From Ectobius pallidus (Eukaryota; Arthropoda; Insecta; Blattodea; Ectobiidae): DNA of 64,000 nucleotides. The notes beneath the pieces were generated by a model. The model ran no database searches, was not told the DNA's origin, and worked only from the letters and a program-made list of their open reading frames with translations. The DNA is taken from NCBI GenBank assembly GCA_964059195.1, contig CAXKWD010000009.1, forward strand, positions 84,727,432 to 84,791,431, given 5' to 3'. This document shows, one piece after another, positions 1-8,574 of this stretch. The number at the start of each line of letters is the position of its first letter. The stretch's first letter is position 1. The position numbers and the translations under genes are program-made.

Positions 1-941
1 TATATTCTAAGAAGACAAAAACTACTATAGAACAAATCCACATGTTTAATTTACATAATTTAGCAGTATTATGTGCAGTTTTTGAAATTTAAATATTTTA
101 AAAGAATTGTCTGTAGAGTAATGAAACTTGAAACAATCACCCCATCTTAGGAAATGTTCAAATAAAAATTCAAAATTTTTCTTGAGCTAGATTGAAATTA
201 TACGGATGATTACATGTCAACGATTTCTTCATGCGTAAAAGACGTGGGCTAAAAAAAGAAATAAGAACAACAATATTTACATTATGTGATGGTATATTTG
301 TGTGAAAGAAAGAAGGGGAAGAGAAACTGAGAGTGAGGAGTGGGAGGATAACGTGGGCGAGAGAGAAGGGTGGCGCAAGAAAGAAATGGGAAAATGAAAT
401 ACTGTGACGAGACCAAAATAGCTGAACGTAGATAAACAATGAAATTTCCCTGCGGCAGAGGCTCTGTATTTCAAATTGCAGGCAAGCTCTTGACAAGAGG
501 CCCTCCACAGTCGGGCGGTAATTTAAATGAGAGCACAAGCAGGCAAGAATGTGATTTTGCTCAAGCACATCAATTGAGTGCCTGCGTTTGCCTCTCTCTC
601 TCTCTCAGATAACATCAGACGCAAATTACAATTTCAACAGCACCACTGTCTGTGTGCAATGAAATTTGTACCCGGAATTTATTACAAGTACCGACTTGAA
701 AAGAAAATTTCCCATGCAAAGGCATGGCTTGTTTGAAAACGATGGAAATAAAGCTAGGCGTAATTCATTTATACTGTTCTATAACGAGCTTCAGTTCATT
801 TCCCCTGCTTCTACTGTAGTACTGGTAACGAAATTTATTTTCTTATGCCAATAAACGAATTAACTGTCAAGAGGATTGCTAATTTTGAACTTTATATTGT
901 GAAATATCTCGTAGAGGCTAATTACCGAGATGCATTGTTGT
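1..941. other. Unassigned AT-rich DNA
   Basis: No recognisable gene. Open frames on the minus strand at 170-568 come from a stretch rich in GA on the plus strand (300-380), which gives phenylalanine/serine/leucine-rich translations without any family signature. A short CT-dinucleotide tract lies at 591-606. I see no terminal inverted repeats or tRNA-like boxes here. Confidence 0.5.
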
Positions 942-1120
942 TGTTATTATTATTATTATTATTATTTTCCTTTCCATTAGGCCAGCTTAGGACCACGTGA
1001 AACAGTTCTCTTCTTCTTCTCTTCCCAAAACTTCTTCATTGTTTCGCGATGTTGCTGTTTCCGTTCTTCCGTCCATTTACTTCCCGTTTTCTTCTTAGGT
1101 TTCTCTAGAAATTCGCCATT
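942..1120 (-). mobile_element. 3' end of a non-LTR retroelement-like ORF with (TAA)n tail
   Basis: The minus strand encodes about 48 residues (codons from about 1120 down to the stop at 979-977) that are very basic: they include KPKKKTGSKWTEERKQQ and end in SRGPKLA-stop. Only about a dozen bases after the stop the sequence turns into a (TAA)n run (seen as TTA repeats at 942-965). A C-terminus followed by a very short 3' UTR and a TAA tail is the arrangement of I-clade non-LTR retrotransposons, which is why I read this as a strongly 5'-truncated copy. I do not recognise the protein family itself. A stop lies directly upstream of the fragment. Confidence 0.45.
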
Positions 1121-2702
1121 TTCTCAAAGGTGTAATCATAGGAATGGTTTAATTGGTAAATTGATAAATTCTACCAAGTGTGAAATTCCTCCCTCTTCGG
1201 CTTTTCATCAATATTTGTCCTAATATTAAACAATTAATTCTATTGAACAAAATTTGTGTGTGTCATGACACCTTTGGCATCACCTATGTCCACGCATGTG
1301 ACTGACAATATTAATTTACGATATGGTATTATGTACAATTTCTTGCGCCAGTTTTTTAAAATTATAATTTGGGCCATTAGTGGATAATTATCTCATGATA
1401 TTGTTAAGAGTTGATGAGATGTTACATTAATATTGTCTCTAGAAGATGTCTCTCCAATTTACTAAGACCCTAGACAGTTGTGTAATATGCCGCTGTTTCC
1501 TCATTACGCCCTGCCTGGAGTAATTAACGCTCTAACAATACGCTCGTTTTATGAGGGCGTCAAGAACGACCTCGTTATTATCTATCTATCGTTAGCACCT
1601 TGTTCGTGTTTTAGTAAGGTGGCTGCACAAAGATAATAGTCCCGTTAACAAAGAAAATACTGATTCTTATGAGCGTTACTTGAACTCAATATCTGTAACT
1701 CAATTTAAAATCGAATCTGGAGATCTGGTACCAGAGATTACCAGAACATCCACTAATGTGAACGTTCATCTTTCTATATTTAGGGCCTGTATTACTACCT
1801 GCCGACAATTCCTCCCGATACGTGACTTCCAGATAGCTTTACTGCTATCGGCAAGAACGCAGTAAAATTTTGTGAAATGATCCTTAGGTCGTTGAGCAGA
1901 GAGATGTGTTTGTTGTAGTTCGGTAGGTCTCCGCTAGGTGCGGCAGCTCGGATTTGTTTTTGTACAATTAAATTACATAACATATCGTTTTAAGTGCATT
2001 AATCGATTTGTGCAATTCTATTTCATTCATATTTGAGCCTAAAATTACATTTTTATGTAAATTAAATCTTCCAGCATCAATTCTGATATTCAGGTGGCCA
2101 GGAAGCTTCGGAGTACTGCCATCTTGTTTCAACCAAGCTTCCCTAACTAGAAGCCGTTCCATCGTTCTTGAAACACGGGTTTGGATGCGCAGTGGAGAAA
2201 AATGTTTCACTGTTGGGGAGGAAATATTGATTTTTCTAAACCACGTGCTTTTCCAGTGCTTCTATTGGTGTAGAGGGCTGAGGAGTGACAAGGACAGCAG
2301 TTAGCAAGTAAATCATCCCTCCCTATTCTGCGCGAGATTTCTAGGTCATGTTTCAACTGAAATGGAACAGACTCTAGCAGTTGGTACTTTGTCAGCCACT
2401 CCATCCTCCTGCTACCTTACCTTATATGGAAGTTGACTTCCCAGACAGATTTTGTCAGGAGATCATAATACGCAATTCTTGGCTAACTTCCAGCAAGGGT
2501 CCCTATCTGGCAGATAAATATGATATCAGGTGGTCGTCGCACAGGTCCTTAGTGTTATATCCTCATTGTGACTGTTTTAACGAGTCCGCAACACGTTCCG
2601 GTGGACTAATAAAAGTCTTATTAATTGCGAATGTCGAGAAACAGAGAATCCATGTTGACCTTTGCCTTAAGCACACCACAAGGCTCTGAAAGACGTTCAC
2701 GT
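1121..2702. other. Unassigned; higher-GC block at 2.08-2.69 kb
   Basis: 1121-2000 shows nothing recognisable. From about 2080 to 2690 the DNA is less AT-rich and both strands have moderate open frames (plus 2008-2304 and 2381-2689, minus 1968-2210 and 2207-2404). None contains a motif I can name, and the frames overlap antisense to one another, so this could equally be an old repeat or a decayed coding fragment. Confidence 0.4.
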
Positions 2703-2737
2703 CATATAGAGTATTGTGAGGCACACTAAGTTAGGTA
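2703..2737 (-). repeat. Fragment of palindromic tRNA-SINE spacer
   Basis: The sequence GTCATATAGAGTATTGTGAG continued by GCACACTAAGT is the reverse complement of the central spacer of the elements at 18.4 and 23.1 kb (there CACTACTTAGTGTGCCTCAT). Here the spacer is in the opposite orientation to the tRNA-like head 340 bp downstream, with another SINE lying between them. Confidence 0.5.
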
Positions 2738-2766
2738 CAAAATCACTAAATTAGTATGCCTTTCAA

Positions 2767-3013
2767 CACTGTAAAGTAAAGTAAAGTGGTCCCTATACAG
2801 GCCATGGAGGCCCAGAGGGTTGCAGGAGATTGAGGCTCCCAGATTTTGGACATTCGGCACCTGAAGATGGTAAGGTTGTCAGCCTTTACGCACCTGCCGC
2901 CTTTACCCCGAGGATTGCTCCTGGTACTCATTTCTGTTAAAGGCTGAGTCGACCCCAGGGCCATAGTGCCAACAGATGGATTAGGCCAATTGAAAAACTC
3001 CAACAACCTCATG
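2767..3013 (-). mobile_element. SINE-like repeat, family A, minus strand
   Basis: The block reading ATTGCTCCTGGTACTCATTT, then a GTCGACCCCAGGGCCATAGT core and ACAACCTCAT recurs almost unchanged at 18.08-18.18 kb, so it is an interspersed repeat. The left end carries a GTAAAGTAAAGTAAAGT run, which on the minus strand is a simple-sequence 3' tail. The tRNA-like part seen in the 18 kb copy is missing here, so this copy is 5'-truncated. I could not find a target-site duplication. Confidence 0.6.
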
Positions 3014-3044
3014 TATGTAAATGTCTTTTAGTGAGATAAATTAA

Positions 3045-3225
3045 GGGTAATTAGTCGTAGAAGAGAGAATCAAACTCTGACTTGCTCAGTTGGTAGAGCA
3101 TCGGCACGTGACGCCGAAGGTCGTTGGTTCGAATCCCAGTGTCAGAGGAATTATCCTAAAATATTCTCATGTAATGTTCGACAGAAACAATATTCTGTGG
3201 TTCTTGAACACATACCTACATCTTA
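3045..3225 (+). mobile_element. tRNA-headed SINE (single head)
   Basis: A tRNA-like head (3075-3147) is followed by a body ending near CTACATCT that matches the right arm of the 23.1 kb element (ATATTCTCATGTAATGTYCR, then AACAATA..CTGTGGTTC). Upstream, TAATTAGTCGTAGAAGAGAG matches the region just inside the 23.1 kb spacer, except that the 'TTCCATCTGGCGCTGTG' segment is deleted. This copy has lost or never had the opposing arm. Confidence 0.65.
3075..3147 (+). pseudogene. tRNA-like sequence, anticodon GTG (His), C33
   Basis: It folds as a cloverleaf of 73 nt with a perfect 7 bp acceptor stem (CTCTGAC/GTCAGAG), a D-arm GCTC..GAGC and an anticodon stem TCGGC/GCCGA. The loop is ACGTGAC, so the triplet is GTG, but position 33 is C where tRNAs have T. 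The T stem has mismatches although the box B motif GGTTCGAATCC is good. A Pol III promoter (boxes A and B) is plausible; a working tRNA is not. Confidence 0.7.
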
Positions 3226-3980
3226 AGACTGGGTTTCCACGAACAGTGGCTGGCCTATAACCATCCTTCAAGGAATTTTTGCGAAATATAATTTCAAATA
3301 AAAGTTTTTACTCATAGTATCAGCACTACAAAATTTTCAAACAAAATCTTTATATCCCTTTTTGAAAAAAACGCGAAAACTGAAATTTTCTTCAAGTGAC
3401 ATTAAAGAGTATTCCTAGGAGTTATCTAACCCAAATAGAACATTTTATTTTTGTTATTTTTCTTTCTCAATCTAAGCTGTTTATTTATTGAACAAATTTT
3501 GATGATTGAAGAAATTATGTTAGTGTATTTATTATTACTCCTGACCGGAATTATCCCAAGGGCGTCAGTATACAGTCATAATGGATACACTTTATCAGAA
3601 TTGCATGTGAACAAGACATAAAATGTAAAGTTGTGAGAAAAAACAAGCATTTAGGACCCATTGCTTAGATTCAATTAAATAATGATGGCAAATTATGTAA
3701 AACTCTATTTAAAAAATCTTATTAAAAATTATTAATACGATTTCACCAACCCTGGCACCTAAATAAATTTGTTAGCAATAAATAAAAAACACTCCTCTTT
3801 CTCCATTCTTCAGCTTAATATCTTTAACTCCAATTTTTTTAGCGTGTCTAGTGGATGTGAAGATAACTTGGTGTAATTGGTAGAGGCGATAATTGTAGAC
3901 AGGGTGATGGACATGCGTGCATAGCGATACAAGACATGAGTAGACAGTGCATTGTGTGTGCTAGGCAAGTGAGAGTGGTG
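3226..3980. other. Unassigned AT-rich DNA
   Basis: A/T-rich sequence with no open frame, terminal inverted repeat or tRNA-like box that I can see. Confidence 0.5.
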
Positions 3981-4070
3981 AGTGAGGGTGTTTGCAGCTC
4001 AGTTCCGCCATATTAGGAAATTAAAACTGGCGCACTCAACGGTACAACCTGACAACGGCAGTGAAGACTC

Positions 4071-4094
4071 CATGGCGGGCAACCAGATTGCGCA
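4071..4094 (+). CDS. Candidate first coding exon (very short, uncertain)
   Basis: An ATG in good context (CTCCATGG) opens eight codons, M-A-G-N-Q-I-A-Q, that run exactly into a strong 5' splice donor, CAG|GTCAGT. The frame is also open upstream, from about 3982. The surrounding 150 bp (3960-4100) is clearly richer in G+C than its flanks and contains CCGCCATATT, which resembles a YY1/Pho site often found near insect transcription starts. No downstream exon could be identified, and I do not recognise the peptide. A chance arrangement is quite possible. Confidence 0.22.
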
Positions 4095-4370
4095 GGTCAG
4101 TCCCCATTTCTTTACTTACGGAATTTGTCAAACCATGTACCTTGTAGTTTCTTGTCGTTTAGTTAAAAATTGGTTTCTGCCTTTCTTTTTGTGTACAGTG
4201 AACATGTCTGTGTGTGTTTTTTTTAGGTTGTTTTCCATTCCAACATTCTGATATTTTAGTCATAAGGTTTTTCCACAATTCTATAGTTTTACTCGATGAC
4301 CAATTGGAGAATCAAGGTTAACACACAAAAAAAACTCAAGTCATGGTGTTTACCAGGAGGCAGCCTCTTG

Positions 4371-5050
4371 TGGGTGCCACTTCTTAAAGACTTTTTTCCC
4401 CAAGAACTGCCTATACCTGCTGCCACCCTAATCCTCTTCGACCTGTCAATCAGTGAATAGAAAGGTAATTAGGCGTATTCACACTTGTCTGCAGTCCAGA
4501 AAAATGTTGCCAAATACGTACCACAGCACGTTTACTTCACGTGAGAAGCGTTGAATGACAGGGGCAACACTGGGGAGATCCATGCGACTACAAGAGCACC
4601 TGTTCTTTGTCGCTGACGGTGCAGATTTTCGGATTAGGGAACAATACTATTATATTCTTTTGTAGATAGATGATTGTTTGGGACGAGGTCTTCTTAAAAT
4701 GGCACGAACAGTACCCCCCCCCCCCCCCAGACCTTACACTCGGTCAACTGCTTACTGTTCATGCCATTTTAAGAAGTCCTCGTCCCAAACCATCGTCTAT
4801 CTACAAAATAATATAATATCATTGTTCCCTAATCCGAAAATCTGCACCGACAGAGAACAGGTACTCTTGTAGTCGCGTTGGTTTTCCCGGTGTTGCTTCT
4901 GTCATTCGCCACTGCACTGCTCAAGTCAACGTGCTGTGGTACGTTGGCAACAATGTACTGGACGCAAGACACTTGTGATTATGCCTAATTCCTTTCTATT
5001 CCCCGATTCACAGGTCGAAGAGGATTAGAGGATTAGAAGTGTCACCCACA
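4371..5050. repeat. Long imperfect inverted repeat (~300-340 bp arms)
   Basis: The left arm (4371-4713) is repeated in reverse complement as the right arm (4753-5050). Matching blocks include GGACGAGG..CTTCTTAAAATGGCA against TGCCATTTTAAGAAGTCCTC, GGTGCAGATTTTCGG against CCGAAAATCTGCACC, GCTACAAGAG-type blocks, TACCACAGCACGT against ACGTGCTGTGGTA, and AATCCTCTTCGACCTG against CAGGTCGAAGAGGATT. The loop of about 39 bp holds a run of 15 C. The left arm has about 40 extra bases near 4390-4430. The arms differ by scattered substitutions and small indels. I see no target-site duplication. It could be a foldback element, a fused pair of element copies, or a hairpin-RNA locus. Confidence 0.85.
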
Positions 5051-5170
5051 CTTGCTCTGGACAAACGTCTAAACTTTGTTCCACACATATAGGAACACCC
5101 AGGAGCAAGGCAACGAAACGCTTTATTAAGTTATACCACAGTATACATATTAATACGTATACTGTGGATA

Positions 5171-5335
5171 TACAGTCAAACCTCTGTGTAACGAAGATCG
5201 ATGTTACGATAACCCCGCATATAGCAATATTTTTGTTTGGTCCCAGAGAATTTCCTATCTTAATAATGTTAAATGTAACTCACTATAACGATTAAGCTAT
5301 TTTAGAATCACCCTTTTATAACATTATTTGGAGGT
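5171..5335 (+). mobile_element. Tigger/pogo-like terminal fragment
   Basis: TACAGTCAAACCTCTGTGTA followed by ACGAAGATCGATGTTACGAT is the typical outer end of pogo/Tigger-type Tc1-mariner elements, in which a TA target dinucleotide is followed by CAGT. I could not find the matching opposite end, so the extent is uncertain. A similar weaker end (TACAGTAAAACCTTCATTTA) lies at 7262. Confidence 0.5.
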
Positions 5336-5339
5336 TGAA

Positions 5340-6170
5340 TTATTACTGCAGACCATTAGCTTAGCCCTTTGGATGGTAGTTGGTATCAGATTACCATCCT
5401 TCCCTGCCACCAATATTGTGTCTTGGGTGCCTGATATCTGTTACGTTTCTTAGAAATTCCAGAAAAGGTTCATGCTGGATGGAAAATAGGATCAATGCAA
5501 GTTTGTCCCCTATTTCGCTTTATTTTTAGCACCTTTTCCCTTTCATTTTCCATGAGGAAATTGCACCAAAAAATCCTGACTCTCATTAGTAGTAAATTAC
5601 AGTAGTGTACTTTCAGTAATTATTGCTGTAAAACGTGCAAAATATGGCCTTTCAAAACGCAAATGTTAAATCTGTAGGTTTAATCGATTGTAACTTTTCC
5701 ATTGGGATTGCTAGCCAGAATTACGTATTAGCCTAAAAGCTTGCACATTCAGTATCGGTAAAACTAAATTTGAAAACATCATCGTTTGACAGTTCCCTTG
5801 TGAGAACTATTTCAAACGACCTGTCATTTGTGCACGCTCAGCGGTGGTCGCCAATATTTTGCTGAACATTGCAATTGCTATCAACTGCACCGCTAGCGAT
5901 CGTAGTTCTTTATTTGATGCCTGGAAATCAGCCGAACGGGTGGCTCTCATGCATGGTGGATGCCCTGTTAATTGCTCTCTGGTCGCCATGTCCAATTTCC
6001 ATGGCGTAATAAAGCACTTTGTGCAAGGTGGCGTGCATGATCTTTGATGTATTCAAACGCAGGTTTATAGTGATGAGTAAAAAATGTAACGGGCTTTCCT
6101 CCCTATTATTTGATTTGTCATTTCCTATATCCAATATATACTAATCAGGCTCACAATCAGGTTGCAAGAA
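5340..6170. other. Unassigned DNA
   Basis: No recognised feature. Short overlapping frames on both strands at 5807-6134 are antisense to one another and show no motif. Confidence 0.45.
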
Positions 6171-6215
6171 CAGTATTGTCAAATTGACACGTGCAGTCAG
6201 AATGAAAAATTCAAT

Positions 6216-6287
6216 GCCAAAGCCGGGATTTGAACCAGAATCTTCGGCTCTCCGTGCAGATGCTCTAACCAACTGAGCTACCATGGC
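6216..6287 (-). pseudogene. tRNA-like head (left arm), triplet GGA, C33
   Basis: On the minus strand it reads GCCATGGTAGCTCAGTTGG, then TTAGAGC, and ends in CCCGGCTTTGGC. Acceptor, D and T arms are recognisable, with box A and box B (GGTTCAAATCC). The anticodon loop is ACGGAGA, giving GGA after a C at position 33. It is nearly identical to the right-arm head. Confidence 0.7.
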
Positions 6288-6430
6288 AACGGGCCGGTAC
6301 TTAAGCCCGGGTCTTATTAAAGTACTTACAGGTTGTAAGTCGCCACTGGGTTAGTATCTCATATTGAGAACGCCTGGTGGTATACTGGGATTGTGAGTCA
6401 GTTGGAGAATTTAATGTTGTACCGGCACTT

Positions 6431-6502
6431 GCCATGTAGCTCAGTTGGTTAGAGCGTCTGCACGGAGAGCCGAAGATTCTGGTTCAAATCCCGGCTATGG
6501 CA
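6431..6502 (+). pseudogene. tRNA-like head (right arm), triplet GGA, C33
   Basis: It starts GCCATGTAGCTCAGTTGGTT, has box B GGTTCAAATCC and ends CCCGGCTATGGC. The anticodon loop ACGGAGA is the same as in the left arm, again with C33. The acceptor stem GCCATGT/CTATGGC is only partly paired. I read it as the Pol III promoter of the element and not as a decoding tRNA. Confidence 0.7.
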
Positions 6503-6678
6503 TTGAATTTTTCATTCTGACTTCACGTGTCCATCTTAGCCTACACACGGCCAGTGTGAAAGAATTATCATTCCAATATTGTCAAACTTTGTATCAGGAA
6601 GGGTTTTGTTTTTAAGCCAAGTCAAGACATTATCTCTGATATTAAATGATGTTTCACATTCTTACTAATACTCTATTA

Positions 6679-7085
6679 CGAGGGAGAATCAAATGAAAAT
6701 CGCAATTAATTTCTTTCCACTATTTTACTGCAGGAAGAATGCTTGCTTGTACATTATTTTTCCACATAGTCCCCTCCCAGTTCAATGCACTTACGCCATC
6801 TGATAGGAAGTGCTTCGATCCGCGTGAGAAAAATTATTTTGGTTGACGTTGTAACCACTCGTGCACTGCCGATTGGACGGTCTTCATCAGACTTGATATT
6901 ATGCCCTAGGTGTTCCTTTAATGGACCAAAGATGTGGAAATCTGATGGTGCCAAAGCGAAGGGGATTGCAGGTCTTTTGCTTCTACATGATAATGCCCGT
7001 CCTTATTCTGCTCGTGCAACCGTGAAAACCATCAATGACATTCGCTTCAGGTGCCTCCCACATCCGCCATACTCCCCTTTCTAAC
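6679..7085. pseudogene. Mariner transposase remnant with an internal inversion
   Basis: A mariner-type left end (CGAGGGAGAATCAAATGAAA after TA) starts the unit. The minus strand (6954-6754) encodes the transposase C-terminus beginning APSDFHIFGPLKEHL and ending WRKCIELGGDYVEK. The piece that should precede it lies on the plus strand at 6955-7081 (LLHDNARPYSARATVKT to PHPPYSP). In the mariner DD34D triad the second Asp is in HDNARP and the third in APSDF, so two catalytic residues of one transposase now lie on opposite strands, with the break between SPDL and APSD. The right terminal repeat is missing. It is dead as a gene. Confidence 0.85.
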
Positions 7086-7861
7086 TCTGCGCAGATTGTA
7101 AGACCTTCACATTTTCACGCCTAAGTACGATCAGTGTTTTTAATAATTCATATTAGATTTTTAACTGGCGAGCAATTAACTTATTAACTTATCAGGCAAT
7201 AAAATATTGTTATTAAAATACTTATCTGACTACCCCTGATTAAATCTTTGGCTCTTTATATTACAGTAAAACCTTCATTTATCCTGTGATGTCCACACCA
7301 CTTGAGTTAAGCCGAGCGAGACTTAATTATCAATTAGGCTATTAGAATAATTAATTGGCGCTCATACCCAACCCAACAATCTCAATCTGTGTAGCGTTTA
7401 TGACGTCTTACACATAATCCTGGTGTAACTTTTACCAGCTATACTAAAAAGGACCATTGGTAACTAAATTGGTTACGACTTATGCAGAACTTATGCAAAA
7501 CTTATGCAACAACCAATAGCAAACAACCATTCAACGTCCGTATAAAAATTGTATTAATGAGAATGTTAGAGTATATCTGTTAATTTCCATGTCTTTGAAA
7601 GTGTGTCTGTATATATTATGTAACTAGTGAAGACAAAGGCGGCATTTTGTCCCTTCATTATTCCATTATTTGTGCATCACTCAAACTTAGCTTTTATTAA
7701 TTAATTTGTCTCTCTTTCTGTTACAGGTAAGTTCTTTGACAACCTCCTTCGGAGTGTTTGGAGAAACACTTATTGTCTGTAAGTAGCCTAAGACTGTAAA
7801 TCACATTGCAGTTTATTAATATCGTGCATACAATGAAATGTGTATATGAAATATGTGTGTG

Positions 7862-7866
<5 letters not shown>
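7086..7866. other. Unassigned AT-rich DNA with a weak Tigger-like end
   Basis: Only TACAGTAAAACCTTCATTTA at 7262-7281 resembles a Tigger/pogo end; no partner end was found. Nothing else is recognisable. Confidence 0.4.

Positions 7867-7867
<1 letters not shown>

Positions 7868-7921
<54 letters not shown>
7868..7921. repeat. (TA)n microsatellite
   Basis: An almost pure AT-dinucleotide run directly abuts the left end of the CGATA element. The translated frames across it (runs of Tyr-Ile) are artefacts of the repeat. Confidence 0.95.
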
Positions 7922-7922
<1 letters not shown>

Positions 7923-7924
<2 letters not shown>

Positions 7925-8535
7925 GGGATGGGTCGATACCAGATTTTCTCGATACTCGATACCGATACATGATCATTTCCCCGATACTCGATACCGTCAA
8001 CATTTCCATTTTCAATAAATAGGTACATTAAAAATTAAAAGTTGAGAGAACTGTGTAATACCAACTGAATTAATTAAGTGCGCATATTTAATTAGACAAA
8101 ATTTAATATCATCAGTGGCCTACAATTATTTTTAAACTCTACATAAAACTAAAACTAGTTCTTGAAATAGTCCACTTAAAAGTTTTTGTTCAAAAATTAC
8201 AATGGGGTTTGGACAGTCAGCTTGCTTGTTGGTTGTTATTGAAACGTTTGGCAGGAAAATAATCTCTTCTGTTTGGATTTTAAAAGTTGGAAAGTCTTTA
8301 TTTATGACTAGACAAAAGTCACAGAGGGGTTTTCTCCATTTCAAGAAGAAATATAAGTATTTACTATATTTAGTAGACGACTAAAAGCAGAAAGAGATAC
8401 TGCATTTTCTTAAATTGCAGAGTTACCAAAGTATCGAAAAAGTACCGAGCGAGTTTTCTGAAGTATCCCTCGATGCCGATACCATGCAAGTATCGAGAGT
8501 ATCGAGGTATTGAAAGTATCGAGGACCCATCCCTA
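7923..8535 (+). mobile_element. CGATA-rich MITE, copy 1 (longest plus copy)
   Basis: Terminal inverted repeats TAGGGATGGGTCGATACC and GACCCATCCCTA bound the unit. Inside each end sit clusters of CGATAC (for example TCGATACTCGATACCGATAC on the left; the right end has reverse-complement GTATCGAG units). The AT-rich interior (TGTGTAATACCAACTGAATT) is shared with three other copies in this window. No transposase is encoded. Ends of this type fit non-autonomous hAT elements, but I could not define a clean 8 bp duplication because the insertion is in a TA microsatellite that continues at 8541-8571. Confidence 0.8.

Positions 8536-8540
<5 letters not shown>

Positions 8541-8571
<31 letters not shown>
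8541..8571. repeat. (TA)n microsatellite, right flank of CGATA MITE
   Basis: It continues the TA repeat found left of the element, which suggests insertion into a pre-existing microsatellite. Confidence 0.9.

Positions 8572-8574
<3 letters not shown>

Larger units (their letters stand above)
6184..6576 (+). mobile_element. Palindromic tRNA-like retroelement, family 1
   Basis: Two tRNA-like heads face outward (6216-6287 on minus, 6431-6502 on plus) and the homology extends beyond them (left AGTCAGAATGAAAAATTCAA, right TTGAATTTTTCATTCTGACT), giving an inverted repeat with arms of about 100 bp around a spacer of about 143 bp. The spacer edges are also complementary (GGGCCGGTAC / GTACCGGC). The direct repeat TATTGTCAAA flanks the whole unit at 6174-6183 and 6577-6586, so it was inserted as one piece. 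The extra sequence beyond the right arm (to 6576) would be the 3' tail of a SINE read on the plus strand. Confidence 0.8.

Noticed and set aside
4714..4728. Run of 15 C as a functional i-motif
   Set aside because: Homopolymer runs of G/C also occur at 24858, 49222, 57038 and 62881, so it may be ordinary slippage or a sequencing artefact.
6431..6502. Functional tRNA-Ser gene
   Set aside because: C at position 33, an imperfect acceptor stem, and an inverted near-copy in the same transposable unit argue for a tRNA-like SINE head.
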